Shown here: positions 51,470-61,514 of the stretch, piece by piece
Layout of the letters: every line of letters starts with the position of its first letter
Numbering within the stretch: the stretch's first letter is position 1
Assembly: GCA_947253155.1 (NCBI GenBank)
Contig: CAMXYK010000001.1
Span: 62,001 to 126,000 of the forward strand
Length of the DNA stretch: 64,000 nucleotides
Origin: an uncultured Bifidobacteriaceae bacterium
Lineage (GTDB): Bacteria; Actinomycetota; Actinomycetes; Actinomycetales; Bifidobacteriaceae
Direction: 5' to 3'
The notes under the pieces: generated by a model
Database searches by the model: none
What the model saw: only the letters and a program-made list of their open reading frames with translations
Told to the model about the DNA's origin: nothing
Program-made: the position numbers and the translations under genes

Positions 51470-52936
51470 GTTATGCGTTTCGTTATACCAGCGTTGCAGT
51501 TCTGCGACCGCAATATCATGCTCCACAGGACCGTTATCAAGACGGTAATCAAGCATATGCTTATACGCTTCGCCAACTACAGGGCCTGGCTGTAAATTAA
51601 GCAATTGCATAATTTCATTACCATCAACATCCGGGCGAATAGCGTTAAAATCTTCCTGCTTTTTAAGCTCTCGAACGCGCTCTTCCATCTCATCCATCGC
51701 ATGTTCAAACATCAAAGCTTTGCGACGATTTTGCGTAGTAGCGTCCGCTCGAGTAAGCCTGTTTAAACGCTCGTATAAATGACCTGAGTCTTTTACATAA
51801 CGTCGCACTGCAGAATCGGTCCACGGCTCATCAACGTAACCGTGGAAACGCAAATGCAAATTCACTAACTCGCTAACATCGTCAATAATATGATGATCGA
51901 AATGCAAAGCTTTCAAACGTTTGCGAGTCATTTTTGCACCAACAACATCATGATGATGGAAGCTTACTTTCCCACCATCTTCAAACTTTCTAGTGCGCGG
52001 CTTACCAATATCGTGCAATAGTGCAGCTAATCGCAAAGTTAAATCAGGAGCTGGCACAGGGCCTTCGTCATCTGTTTCCAATGCGATTGCGCGTTCAAGA
52101 ACCATCATTGTGTGTTCAAACACATCTTTATGACGATGATATTCATCAATTTCAAGTTGCAATGCTGGAATTTCTGGCAGCACGCGCTGTGCAATACCTG
52201 ATTCAACAAGAGCTTCTAAGCCTTGACGCGGCCTATCAGAAAGCAACATTTTGGTAATTTCGTCTCTAATACGCTCTGCAGAAACAATATTTAGTCTATC
52301 TGCCATATCTACTATGGCTTCAGCAGTATTAGTTTCGATAGTAAAACCAAGTTGCGCTACGAAGCGCACAGCGCGCATCATACGTAAAGGATCATCATCA
52401 AAAGATTGTCGAGGATCGACTGGTGTGCGCAATACACCTTTAGCCAAATCACTAGCGCCGCCAAAAGGATCTACGAATTCCAAATTAGGCACACGCAAAG
52501 CCATTGCGTTTACAGTAAAATCTCGCCTAGAAAGATCACCTTCCAAAGTGTCGCCATATTGCACTGCAGGTTTACGAGAATCTGGATCATACACATCAGA
52601 ACGGTAAGTGGTAATTTCAACTTTTACTTCTGTACCATCTGCGCGTCGGCGCATAGCACCCAATGTTCCAAATTTACGACCCATATCCCAAAAACCGTCG
52701 TGCCCCCAACGACGCAAAATTGGTTCGAATTCTTCAGGACGCGCTGACGTGCAAAAATCAAGATCGTGCGACACGCGATGCAAAAGCATATCGCGAACAG
52801 GACCACCAACTAATGCAAGTTCATAATTATGTTCAGCAAAAAGTCGCCCCAACTCTACAGCTTCAGGCCAAACCTCAAAGTTTTCACTCACCCTTACCGA
52901 CACCCTTTCAGCAAAAATCAATCTATATTCCAGCAT
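51464..52936 (-). CDS. cca: CCA-adding tRNA nucleotidyltransferase
   Basis: A 490-residue enzyme that adds or repairs the 3' CCA of tRNAs. The class II nucleotidyltransferase head reads YELALVGGPVRDMLLHRVSHDLDFCTSA with the metal-binding DxD (DLD), then RRDFTVNAMAL and the neck/body region DDPLRMMRAVRFVAQLGF. A C-terminal HD domain is present (LAALLHDIGKP ... HHHDVVGA), as in most actinobacterial forms. tRNA-Lys in this window lacks an encoded CCA, so the enzyme is needed. The start is uncertain; ATG at 52936 has a GGGG upstream. Confidence 0.93.
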   Translation of the reverse strand: MLEYRLIFAERVSVRVSENFEVWPEAVELGRLFAEHNYELALVGGPVRDMLLHRVSHDLDFCTSARPEEFEPILRRWGHDGFWDMGRKFGTLGAMRRRADGTEVKVEITTYRSDVYDPDSRKPAVQYGDTLEGDLSRRDFTVNAMALRVPNLEFVDPFGGASDLAKGVLRTPVDPRQSFDDDPLRMMRAVRFVAQLGFTIETNTAEAIVDMADRLNIVSAERIRDEITKMLLSDRPRQGLEALVESGIAQRVLPEIPALQLEIDEYHRHKDVFEHTMMVLERAIALETDDEGPVPAPDLTLRLAALLHDIGKPRTRKFEDGGKVSFHHHDVVGAKMTRKRLKALHFDHHIIDDVSELVNLHLRFHGYVDEPWTDSAVRRYVKDSGHLYERLNRLTRADATTQNRRKALMFEHAMDEMEERVRELKKQEDFNAIRPDVDGNEIMQLLNLQPGPVVGEAYKHMLDYRLDNGPVEHDIAVAELQRWYNETHNK

Positions 52937-52978
52937 ACCGTTACCCCAATGCACAGCGGATTGAGTAATGTGGAGTAT

Positions 52979-53755
52979 ATGATTACTCCTGCAGATTTAC
53001 GACGTATGCTCGCCAAGCCTGCAGATAATCATGCCCAAAACAAGCCTAAGCCTGTTATTACGCCACTTGATTTAGCTAAAAAGCATAACAAAAAAACTTC
53101 TTCAGAAGATAGTAATAAACCACAGATTTTCGTTGATATTCCAATCTTTTCAGAAGACGTGCAAGCCAAAAAAGAAGTTGCAGAAGTTAATGAAATATTG
53201 GCAAAAACGCCGAAAATTTCTGCTGCTTCTCCAGCACTTATGCCGCAGCGTAGGACGACAGATACGCCCACAACTTTTGCTTCTTTAGACGCTCAAGATT
53301 TGCCAATTATTAGAGAATATTCTGCAGGCGGACTCGTTTTTGACTCTCTTGGGCGTGTCGCAATTATTGCTCGTCACTCCAGAAGCGGACATCTTGAATG
53401 GTGCTTACCAAAGGGTCATATTGAGAAGGGCGAAACACCTCAAGAAACTGCAGTGCGTGAAATTCACGAAGAAACAGGCATTATGGGTGAAGTAGTAGAT
53501 TCAATAGCAACAATTGACTATTGGTTTACAGGCACAACGCATCGCGTTCACAAGTTAGTGCATCATTTCGCGCTACGTTACGTAAGTGGGGATCTTTCTG
53601 TACTTGGAGATCCTGACCACGAAGCAGAAGATGCTATATGGGTGAATTTTAAAGAATTAAATGCAATATTAAGTTATCCGAACGAACGTAAAGTTGCATG
53701 GCTATATGCAAGAAAAGCACATAGGCGGTTCCACAGTGAAGAATCTCGCTCATAG
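52979..53755 (+). CDS. Nudix hydrolase
   Basis: A 258-residue protein. The N-terminal about 100 residues are low in recognisable structure and Lys/Ala-rich; the Nudix domain follows, with LEWCLPKGHIEKGETPQETAVREIHEETGIMGEV holding a full Nudix box. The order cca (divergent)-Nudix-DUF6049-murJ is conserved in actinobacteria. The start is uncertain: ATG at 52979 (MITPADLRRML) has GGAG only 3 bases before it; the in-frame GTG at 52970 is an alternative. The gene overlaps the next by 20 bp. Substrate unknown. Confidence 0.87.
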   Translation: MITPADLRRMLAKPADNHAQNKPKPVITPLDLAKKHNKKTSSEDSNKPQIFVDIPIFSEDVQAKKEVAEVNEILAKTPKISAASPALMPQRRTTDTPTTFASLDAQDLPIIREYSAGGLVFDSLGRVAIIARHSRSGHLEWCLPKGHIEKGETPQETAVREIHEETGIMGEVVDSIATIDYWFTGTTHRVHKLVHHFALRYVSGDLSVLGDPDHEAEDAIWVNFKELNAILSYPNERKVAWLYARKAHRRFHSEESRS

Positions 53756-56174
53756 GCAACGAACATGCTTGGCACAAGATTTGCCGAATAGCACGCTATA
53801 TTTCACTATGCTTAAATTAATGAAATTTACTTGGAAAACATGCTACAAATTGGCACGTTTTATGCTTGTATTTGTCACTATATTTACGATAACTATTGCT
53901 GTGAGCTGCACTGAAAGTGCTAAATACGCAGGTTTTACTCGTTTCGCAAGTGCAACTACAGAAAATGAGGATTCGAATAACAATTCTGATTTAAAATCAA
54001 AATCTCAAACAACGTATGAGGATAAATTCAGCAAAGGCATAGAGCTGAGCATAATTAAAGCAACTCCAATAGTTACTGATCAAAGTGGGTATCATCTTAC
54101 TGCCACTCTTAAAGCAACAAGTTCATCTTTGCCAGAAGGAACGGTTCAGGTTGCTATTAATTCAAACTATACTTTTGCGTCTCGCACAGACTTACAGCAT
54201 TGGGCTCAAAACGAGTCACTAATACCTACACCGCAAATTTTAGGTTCGGTTAAAACTGATGGATTAAGTGCAGGAAGCAGCTCAACATTCAATTTTGATA
54301 TACCTGCGGATAGTCCTGAGCTGAAATCTATATGGCACTGGGGGCCAAAACCGTTAAAAGTTACGTATTTTTCTCATGATTATTCTCGCTATAAATCAGT
54401 ACGATCTTTCTTAACGAGAACAAACGACGGATTGCACGCAGCTAACTCTCCTGCAATGAATATTACAGCAGTTATGCCAATGCTCTCTAATACGCAATAT
54501 GCTTTAAAACCAAATTTAATTCAACCCGTTCGTCACGCTGCTACTCTGCTTCAATCTACTAAAAACGATACTCATCATGTTCTTGAACAAGCTGATTTAG
54601 TTAGCAAACATGAGAAATTGCAAACTATAGCCGATATTAATACTTTGCAAGCAGCACGACTGCTTTTCCGCCCAAGCGCTTATATGCAACAGTCCGGATT
54701 TGATATTAGCGCGTACGCAGATGACCATAATCCTAAAAAGTACCGATTAGCTGGCATACCTAAATCAACTTGGTCTGCTAAAAATTCACAAATACCACAA
54801 GTTGCGCAATCTTCGCAATTCTCCCAATCTGCTCAAGCTATTCAAGATTCAAAGTCTTCTTCTAAAGAAAATAACGTAAAGCAAGTTGCGTCAACTCAAA
54901 GCAATTCACTTAAAGCATATGCTTGGCAAACCCGCGGAAAATGGACTATTGAGGCACTTGAGCAGGCAAAACTTAACGGCTATAACACTGTTATTGCAAC
55001 CGATGAATTCTATTCAAAAGCGTCGCAGTTTGCTCTAAGCGATGGAGTATATGATATTGAAACTCCATCAGGAAAAGTTCGAGTTTTATCTCCACAAGCT
55101 GTTCTTACTACATTAGCTAACGGAAGTCCAACTAGCGATAAAGCAACTTGCGAAAAAACTCAAGCTGGAAGAATTAACCGTCTTATTGCTCAAAGCGCGT
55201 TTTATCAAATGGAACAGCCTTACGTAGAGCGTCATATTCTTGTTACTTTTTCTAACAGAACACCTATTGCAACTATCGACGCAACTATGAATGCGCTTGA
55301 AAAATCGCCTTGGCTGTCACTTAGCGATTTGTCAACATTAAATCAACTTAAACAAAACGAATTACCACGTTGGAAGCTCAACAGCATTATTCGAGAAATG
55401 CCTCATAATAGTGGAATTAGTACGAATGCCACTAAATTAAGAAACTCTACATTAAAAAATTTGTTACGCTCAAGAAAAGATATTTTGCGCTTTACTAATA
55501 ACATTCTTGACTATAGTGCTGCAGCACAATTTAGTAGCAACGAAGGCGACGCTCAAGCTCTTGCTAAGCAAACAGCTAAATCAAAAACTAAAATTAATGC
55601 AAAAGCTTGGGGAGAGTATTTGTTAAAAATGTACGACAATATTGCCTTACATGATTTTACAAATGCAACAAGCAAAAAGAATGCGAGAAAACAAACAATT
55701 AATTGCAAACAGGCAGATTCTTGCATAGAAACAAACGCTTCTCAAGGTTTCGCGCAAAAAATACTTTCTAAGATTCACATTATTCCACCGCACGATATTA
55801 CTGCAGTAAGCGAAACAGCAAGCATGCCTATTACTATCAGCAATAGTCACCCGTACCCTGTGCAAGTGTATTTATCCGCAAATACGAATGCTATGGAAAT
55901 TGTTACGCGCCGAAAAACTCTAGTAAAAATTCCAGCAAATAGCGAGACACAAGTTACGTTACCTTTGCGTATTACAACTTCTATTCGCACTAAAGCTACT
56001 TTTGCGTTAGAAGATACTAAGCATAATGAATTTTCTAAGCCGCAGTACACAATTATTACCAGCACTCTGCAAATTAGCGATAAAAGCGGTACGATTATTA
56101 TAATATTTGCTTTCATGCTTGGGTTGCTTGGTCTTTGGAGGCAATTCCATCGTAAGAAGGATCCAGACGAATGA
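53736..56174 (+). CDS. DUF6049-type extracytoplasmic protein upstream of murJ
   Basis: An 812-residue protein with a membrane/signal segment near residues 38-57 (ARFMLVFVTIFTITIAVSC), a large extracytoplasmic region and a C-terminal helix (about 785-802, GTIIIIFAFMLGLLGLW) followed by the basic RRQFHRKKDP-type tail. Between nudix and murJ this is the place of the actinobacterial DUF6049 family, unknown in function but linked to envelope assembly by position. A Gln/Ser-rich low-complexity stretch lies near residues 345-385. The GTG at 53736 with AGGCGG upstream is chosen; it overlaps the Nudix gene, and the stop overlaps murJ by ATGA. Confidence 0.8.
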   Translation: MKNLAHRQRTCLAQDLPNSTLYFTMLKLMKFTWKTCYKLARFMLVFVTIFTITIAVSCTESAKYAGFTRFASATTENEDSNNNSDLKSKSQTTYEDKFSKGIELSIIKATPIVTDQSGYHLTATLKATSSSLPEGTVQVAINSNYTFASRTDLQHWAQNESLIPTPQILGSVKTDGLSAGSSSTFNFDIPADSPELKSIWHWGPKPLKVTYFSHDYSRYKSVRSFLTRTNDGLHAANSPAMNITAVMPMLSNTQYALKPNLIQPVRHAATLLQSTKNDTHHVLEQADLVSKHEKLQTIADINTLQAARLLFRPSAYMQQSGFDISAYADDHNPKKYRLAGIPKSTWSAKNSQIPQVAQSSQFSQSAQAIQDSKSSSKENNVKQVASTQSNSLKAYAWQTRGKWTIEALEQAKLNGYNTVIATDEFYSKASQFALSDGVYDIETPSGKVRVLSPQAVLTTLANGSPTSDKATCEKTQAGRINRLIAQSAFYQMEQPYVERHILVTFSNRTPIATIDATMNALEKSPWLSLSDLSTLNQLKQNELPRWKLNSIIREMPHNSGISTNATKLRNSTLKNLLRSRKDILRFTNNILDYSAAAQFSSNEGDAQALAKQTAKSKTKINAKAWGEYLLKMYDNIALHDFTNATSKKNARKQTINCKQADSCIETNASQGFAQKILSKIHIIPPHDITAVSETASMPITISNSHPYPVQVYLSANTNAMEIVTRRKTLVKIPANSETQVTLPLRITTSIRTKATFALEDTKHNEFSKPQYTIITSTLQISDKSGTIIIIFAFMLGLLGLWRQFHRKKDPDE

Positions 56175-58006
56175 GTTCAGTAGGACGCAATTCTGTTATT
56201 ATGGCTAGCGGAACTGCAGCATCGCGCATAACAGGCCAAATACGCACTATTCTTCTAGCCGCAGCTCTTGGCACAACCGGTTTAGCAGCTAACGCTTACC
56301 AAGCAGGCTCAATGATTCCTCAGCTTATCTATACTCTTGTTTCCGGAGGAATTTTTAACGCTGTGCTTGTGCCACAAATTGTGCGCACTTTAGAAAAGAA
56401 AAATGCGGAAGAACGCTTAAATAAGCTTATTACTTTTGCTATCGTACTGCTACTTGCCGTTACGATTCTTATGGCGTTTGCCACTCCTGTGCTAACAATG
56501 CTATATGCCGGTGGCAGCCCAGAAATGCAAGCTCTTACTTATTCTTTCACACTTTGGTGTATGCCACAGATTTTCTTCTATGGACTTTATACCGTACTAG
56601 GCCAAGTGCTTGCAGCTAAAGGTAGATTTGCAATGTACGCTTGGAGTTCAGTTGCTGCGAACGTTATAAGTTGCTTAGGATTTGGAATTTTTATTTTGCT
56701 TTTTGGTAAAGCAAATAGGGCACCACTTGAATTTTGGAATGGAAATACTTTACTTCTAACTGCAGGATTTTGGACATTCGGCGTAGCTGCACAAGCTTTG
56801 GTATTATTCTGGCCACTAATGAAAAGCGGCATACATTATCGTCCAACTTGGGGCATAAAAGACATAGGCTTACGCTCTATGGGTCCTATTGCTGCGTGGA
56901 GCATGGGAATTGTTGTGGTTTCGCAAATTGGCACAATGATTACTACTCACATCACTACTAGCGTTCCTTTTGTTGCAGAACAACGTTTAGGTTTGGATCA
57001 GTTTGAAGTCGCCGGTAATGCTAGCTACCAAAACGCTAACACCATGTTTTTGCTGCCGTATTCTTTAATAGCAGTATCAGTTGCAACAGCTATTTTCCCT
57101 AAAATTTCTCGCTCAATTGCAACACATGATTTATGCAGCGCAAGAAACGATTTAAGTGAAGCAATTCGCCACGTAAGCTTAATTATGTGCTTCTTTACTT
57201 CCGTTTTTATTATTATTCCAACTCCAATTTCTTTAGCTCTTATTCCTTCTATAAGCTTGCAAGAGGCTAACCTTATGGCAGCTCCATTAATGATGCTTGC
57301 TTTTGGCTTACCTCTTACGAGTAGTTATTTGATTATTCAGCGCACATTCTTCGCATTTGAAGATGGTAAAAGTCCGTTCATTTTTGCTTTTGCACAACTT
57401 ATTACAGAGCTTATTGCTTTTGTTTCTTGCGTTAATTTGTTGCCACCTACATATTGGGTAACAGCTTTGGGTGCTTCGGTATCTATAAGTTATTTCCTTA
57501 CTTTCCCGTCGCTTGTTCACATGTTGCGAAATCGTTTTAATCACGATTTGGACGATAAGAAACTCATAATTACACACATAAAAATTGTTACAGCTTCTGT
57601 AGTGTCGATTATTTTAGGACTTGTAATTCGCGAACCAATTATGCGTGTTCTAAATCTAAATGCTCCTAATTTGCATGGCGCTATTCGTTGGATACACGCA
57701 ATACTTATTTGCGTTGCTGTAACGATTATTGTTGCGATTATTTATCTTGCTATTCTTTTGCTTTTAAGAACAAAAGAACTCATAGATTTAACCGCTCCAA
57801 TAATTAATAAACTTTCTAAGAAAATTCCGGCTCTTATTCCTCTTGCTAAAATTTTTGAAGATACCTTGCATAGCCAATCGCAACAATATTCCAATAAAAT
57901 TAAAGAACAGAATCGAGTTCCTAGAAAGGTTCAGTCAAGCGCGTACATAAATACTGAAGTAAATACAGAAGTAAATACTAAAGTAAATACTAAAAATAGC
58001 GATTAA
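56171..58006 (+). CDS. murJ: Lipid II flippase MurJ
   Basis: A 611-residue MOP-superfamily protein with about fourteen hydrophobic segments. The N-terminal NSVIMASGTAASRITGQIRTILLAAALG, the GGIFNAVLVPQIVR segment and VATAIFPKISRSIATHD are MurJ signatures. It moves lipid II across the membrane. The C-terminal tail is short and ends in a four-unit repeat NTEVNTEVNTKVNTK encoded by 12-bp tandem repeats. Mycobacterial MurJ continues into a pseudokinase and an extracellular domain; here these are in the next gene. The ATGA overlap with DUF6049 implies coupling. Confidence 0.95.
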   Translation: MSSVGRNSVIMASGTAASRITGQIRTILLAAALGTTGLAANAYQAGSMIPQLIYTLVSGGIFNAVLVPQIVRTLEKKNAEERLNKLITFAIVLLLAVTILMAFATPVLTMLYAGGSPEMQALTYSFTLWCMPQIFFYGLYTVLGQVLAAKGRFAMYAWSSVAANVISCLGFGIFILLFGKANRAPLEFWNGNTLLLTAGFWTFGVAAQALVLFWPLMKSGIHYRPTWGIKDIGLRSMGPIAAWSMGIVVVSQIGTMITTHITTSVPFVAEQRLGLDQFEVAGNASYQNANTMFLLPYSLIAVSVATAIFPKISRSIATHDLCSARNDLSEAIRHVSLIMCFFTSVFIIIPTPISLALIPSISLQEANLMAAPLMMLAFGLPLTSSYLIIQRTFFAFEDGKSPFIFAFAQLITELIAFVSCVNLLPPTYWVTALGASVSISYFLTFPSLVHMLRNRFNHDLDDKKLIITHIKIVTASVVSIILGLVIREPIMRVLNLNAPNLHGAIRWIHAILICVAVTIIVAIIYLAILLLLRTKELIDLTAPIINKLSKKIPALIPLAKIFEDTLHSQSQQYSNKIKEQNRVPRKVQSSAYINTEVNTEVNTKVNTKNSD

Positions 58007-58181
58007 AATTAGTAAAGTAAAGCATGCGCTACTACACTTTCATAGCGGTATGTGATTATTTTGGAAATTATCGCAATATAGACAAAATTATTGTGTATAA
58101 CATGCCGCTTAATCAGTACAATGAATTGTAGTAAAAATATTATCGTTACTTTTTGCACGTGCGTAGGAAGATGAGGAATAC

Positions 58182-60413
58182 ATGGAACCTCGGTTGGGAG
58201 ATATTGTACTAAGCAGATACGTTTTAGTATCGCTTTTGCGCAATGAAGCTGGTTTGCAAGTATGGCAAGCTAACGACCGTATACTTACGCAAGATTGCCA
58301 ATTATTTATTGTGCGCGACTCTCGATTTTTACCAGAAGTAAATACCGTTGCTTCCACTTTAGCTTTATCGCATAGTCGTAAATTTACACAAGTTTTGCAG
58401 CTGCAACATCACGATGAACTAGCTCTTATTGTTACAGCTTTGGATCGCGGCACTACTATAAACGACTATTTAGCTAGAAAAGACGCGCCTTTAAGCTATG
58501 AAGCTATACGAACAATTGTTGCGGAAACTGCACAAGCATTAAGTAAACTTCTTTCGAACAATATCACTCATCACGCTGTCTCTGGAGACACTGTAAGAAT
58601 AAGCGCTTTTGGTATTGAACTTGCAGACACTCCAGTTAGCTCACTTTTAGAAGATGTAACGCAATCCAACGATAAAAGCAAGAAAATACAAAAACAGAGT
58701 GTAGAGAATACTGCAACTCGTCAACTTGCATCATTGCTATACAGCCTTATTACAAGAACTTCTTCGCGCATTCAGGCTCATTTTGACGCTTCTATGCTTC
58801 CAGATACTACTCCTTCAGAATTTAGGATGATTTGTACTCGAAGCCTTAATGCTGACGAAAATTCAAATATAGTTCCAATGGCTTCTATTGCTGAATTAAT
58901 GGCATTATTAGGCTCTTATACGCCATTGTCTCAATTAACTAGCGACGATATTGAGCTTGACTGTAAGCCTAGCGCAGCTTCTATTAGCAATGTTCGCTTG
59001 TTAGACGCAGACGATAATGCAATACTTCCTTTACCAGATGGTCTTACTCAAAGTGAGGAACAGTTTGACGCGCAGCTTATGCAGCAAAACGCTCAAAATG
59101 ATAGCTCTCTTGACTCTTCTTCAACTTCTTCTAATTCACTTTCTGGTAGCAAAGGCACTGCAAAAATAAGCAATAGCTTTAAGAATGCAGGAAGAACACT
59201 TGGTTCTCTTCTAAAGCGCAATAATTCCAGTGCTGAGAATCAAGACGGTAGCGATTTTGACGATGACAGCAACACTAATACAGACATTGATTTCCATGAT
59301 ATTGCTGCAGCGGAAATGGCTAATATTCTTGCGCCTACAGAGTTAGATACAGATGATGCTATTTTCCCAACGTTGTCGGCATCATATAAGCATTTCCCTG
59401 ATTCTGCTACATCTCGTAATCTTCTTGAACATTCAAATGCACAAAATCAAGAAGCTAAGAATACAGTAAACGAAACAAGCGTTATTGGAAGATTTGATTT
59501 TGAAAACTTATTAACTGAAAATACTCAGCATACTGAGTTGATGTCTCGTCCGCAAAGTTTGTCTTCTGAAGGCGAATCTACTGGTCGCGTTCCAGTTGTG
59601 GATACCCGGGGCAGGTTTATTGCTCCTGGAGAGGAATCCGCTCGTGCTCTTAGAGATGAACTTGATAATAGCGATGAAGATTCTTCAGATAAATCTCACT
59701 CTTTACCTCCAAGTTTCCAGCCTAGAGAGAAATCTGATACCTTAAAGCAACAGAAAAAAGATACTCAAAAGAATGGCAATACTATTGCAGACGCAAAAAT
59801 TTGGTGGGGACTTTCTACAAAAGTTATTGCTATTGGCGCAGTTTTCTTATTGCTTATTCTTGGATTAGTTTTAGCTTTGCATAGCTTGTTTGGAACGCAC
59901 GAAAGCCCTGACAGTTTCGGCAATAATGGTTCTTGGGATAGCACAAGTCTTGAAAATGTGCCGTTTGGAAGTCAGGGCGTTCTACCTCAAGATAAGCAGG
60001 TAACAAACGGTAAAACTAAACCTAAGCATCACATGGGATATAAGCAGGTTCGATCTGTTCCTAAACCTAAGGTTCCAACGAATACTGTGGCTTACAAGGC
60101 GGATCGTTACCAATTCCTTAGCCATCCTGCGCAGCAAGCTGGATACGGTTATTACATTCATCTAACAGAACCTCAGACAGTGTATCGTTTTGTTATTTCT
60201 ATACGCTCTTCAGGTGGCCACGCATATCTTCTTGCAAATACTAAAAATGACCCAACAGAAGGTACTAAAGTTGCAGAATTTAGTTTTGATGAAAGCGGCA
60301 CTACAGATGTTAAGCTTAATAAGATTGTGAAAGCACAAGATTTCATGCTGTGGGTTCCAAAAGACAGTATGCCAAATAACAGTCTCTACATTAATTCTGT
60401 AAAACTGTATTAA
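58182..60413 (+). CDS. Pseudokinase-TM-extracellular domain protein (MurJ partner)
   Basis: A 743-residue protein. Residues 1-255 have a protein-kinase-like fold (GDIVLSRYVLVSLLRNEAGLQVWQAND ... GIELAD) without the Gly-rich loop, the ATP Lys, the HRD motif (HHAVSGDTV instead) or a DFG, so it is a pseudokinase. An acidic Ser/Asn/Asp-rich linker (about 290-530) leads to a membrane helix (about 547-568) and an extracellular C-terminal domain (about 620-743). This equals the C-terminal half of mycobacterial MviN, whose pseudokinase recruits FhaA when phosphorylated. Here it is a separate gene 175 bp after murJ. Confidence 0.85.
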   Translation: MEPRLGDIVLSRYVLVSLLRNEAGLQVWQANDRILTQDCQLFIVRDSRFLPEVNTVASTLALSHSRKFTQVLQLQHHDELALIVTALDRGTTINDYLARKDAPLSYEAIRTIVAETAQALSKLLSNNITHHAVSGDTVRISAFGIELADTPVSSLLEDVTQSNDKSKKIQKQSVENTATRQLASLLYSLITRTSSRIQAHFDASMLPDTTPSEFRMICTRSLNADENSNIVPMASIAELMALLGSYTPLSQLTSDDIELDCKPSAASISNVRLLDADDNAILPLPDGLTQSEEQFDAQLMQQNAQNDSSLDSSSTSSNSLSGSKGTAKISNSFKNAGRTLGSLLKRNNSSAENQDGSDFDDDSNTNTDIDFHDIAAAEMANILAPTELDTDDAIFPTLSASYKHFPDSATSRNLLEHSNAQNQEAKNTVNETSVIGRFDFENLLTENTQHTELMSRPQSLSSEGESTGRVPVVDTRGRFIAPGEESARALRDELDNSDEDSSDKSHSLPPSFQPREKSDTLKQQKKDTQKNGNTIADAKIWWGLSTKVIAIGAVFLLLILGLVLALHSLFGTHESPDSFGNNGSWDSTSLENVPFGSQGVLPQDKQVTNGKTKPKHHMGYKQVRSVPKPKVPTNTVAYKADRYQFLSHPAQQAGYGYYIHLTEPQTVYRFVISIRSSGGHAYLLANTKNDPTEGTKVAEFSFDESGTTDVKLNKIVKAQDFMLWVPKDSMPNNSLYINSVKLY

Positions 60414-60448
60414 TACTTGATCAAATATTTTTAATAGGGAAAATACAA

Positions 60449-61390
60449 GTGGAAAATAAAATTAATAAGGTTATTATCATCGGTTCTGGTCCGGCAGGAT
60501 ATACTGCAGCAATATACTTGGGTCGTGCTGGATATGAGCCTCTTGTTATAGCTGGCGCTCTTACTCCGGGCGGACAGTTGATGAACACAACCGAAGTAGA
60601 AAATTACCCAGGTTTTCCAGAAGGTATTTTAGGACCTGACTTAATGGAATCTATGCAAAAGCAAGCTGAAAAGTTTGGTGCAAAAATTCTATTAAATGAC
60701 GTAACTTCAGTAGACTTAAAATCGCCTGTAAAACGCGTAACTACTGACGACGGTATAACTTATGAAGCCGAGGCTGTTATTGTCTCTACGGGCTCTAAGG
60801 TGCGCAAATTGGGCGTGCCTGGGGAGCAAGAGTACTCTGGTCGCGGAGTTTCATATTGCGCTACTTGTGACGGATTCTTCTTTAGAGGAAAACCAATTAC
60901 CGTAGTTGGAGGAGGAGATTCTGCATTCGAAGAAGCACAATTCCTTTCTCGCTTTGGATCTTCTGTTACTTTAATTCATAGACGTAGCGAATTTCGCGCT
61001 TCAAAAATCATGGTCGATCGTGCAAAAGAGAATGAAAAAATTAAGTTCATACTTAATAGTGTTGTAGAAGAAGTCCACGGCAACGATACAGAAGCTACTT
61101 CACTTACTGTTCGAAATGTTATTACGGGAGAAACTCAAGAAGTTGAGTCATCTGGATTGTTTGTAGCAATTGGTCATACTCCAGCAACAAGCTTCCTAAA
61201 CGACGATTTAAAGCTTAATGAAGATGGAACGATTGCTGTTGACGGGTCAACTACTCGTACGTCTGTTGAAGGCGTTTTTGCTGCTGGAGATGTTGTTGAT
61301 AGCATATATCGCCAAGCAATTTCTGCAGCTGGCATGGGATGTAGAGCAGCTCTTGACGCTCAAGCTTATCTTAATGAAAAAGATAGCTAA
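60449..61390 (+). CDS. trxB: Thioredoxin reductase
   Basis: A 313-residue FAD/NADPH enzyme reducing thioredoxin. FAD motif IIGSGPAGYTAAIYLGRAG near residue 10, redox pair C137-AT-C140 in SYCATCDGFFFRG, NADPH motif VVGGGDSAFEEAQFLS and C-terminal GVFAAGDVVDSIYRQAISAAGMG are all present. The start is GTG, preceded by TAGGGAAAA. In many actinobacteria trxA follows trxB near the origin; here trxB is followed by a terminator containing parS. Confidence 0.96.
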   Translation: MENKINKVIIIGSGPAGYTAAIYLGRAGYEPLVIAGALTPGGQLMNTTEVENYPGFPEGILGPDLMESMQKQAEKFGAKILLNDVTSVDLKSPVKRVTTDDGITYEAEAVIVSTGSKVRKLGVPGEQEYSGRGVSYCATCDGFFFRGKPITVVGGGDSAFEEAQFLSRFGSSVTLIHRRSEFRASKIMVDRAKENEKIKFILNSVVEEVHGNDTEATSLTVRNVITGETQEVESSGLFVAIGHTPATSFLNDDLKLNEDGTIAVDGSTTRTSVEGVFAAGDVVDSIYRQAISAAGMGCRAALDAQAYLNEKDS

Positions 61391-61451
61391 ATATTATATA
61401 TGAGCTCCAGCTTTTATATTTATTACGCTACTGAAATTTCTTATTAAAATA

Positions 61452-61492
61452 TTTTCGGCTGAGTGTTTCACGTGAAACCGCTCAGCCGAAAA
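61452..61492 (+). terminator. Terminator hairpin of trxB with parS at its tip
   Basis: TTTTCGGCTGAG (61452-61463) pairs with CTCAGCCGAAAA (61481-61492), followed by CAATTTTATA. The 17 bases between the arms are the parS palindrome plus one G, so the stem can continue through it. A U-rich tract is short on the plus strand; on the minus strand TTTTCGGCTGAG is read as AAAATATTTTAA, so the convergent repeat-protein gene may use it too. Confidence 0.75.
61464..61479. other. parS centromere site
   Basis: TGTTTCACGTGAAACC matches the bacterial parS consensus TGTTTCACGTGAAACA at 15 of 16 bases. It lies 1.7 kb from the parB gene, as expected for origin-proximal parS sites. ParB bound here would load and spread on flanking DNA. 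No second copy was found by eye in this window. Confidence 0.92.
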
Positions 61493-61514
61493 CAATTTTA
61501 TACGTTAAATACTA

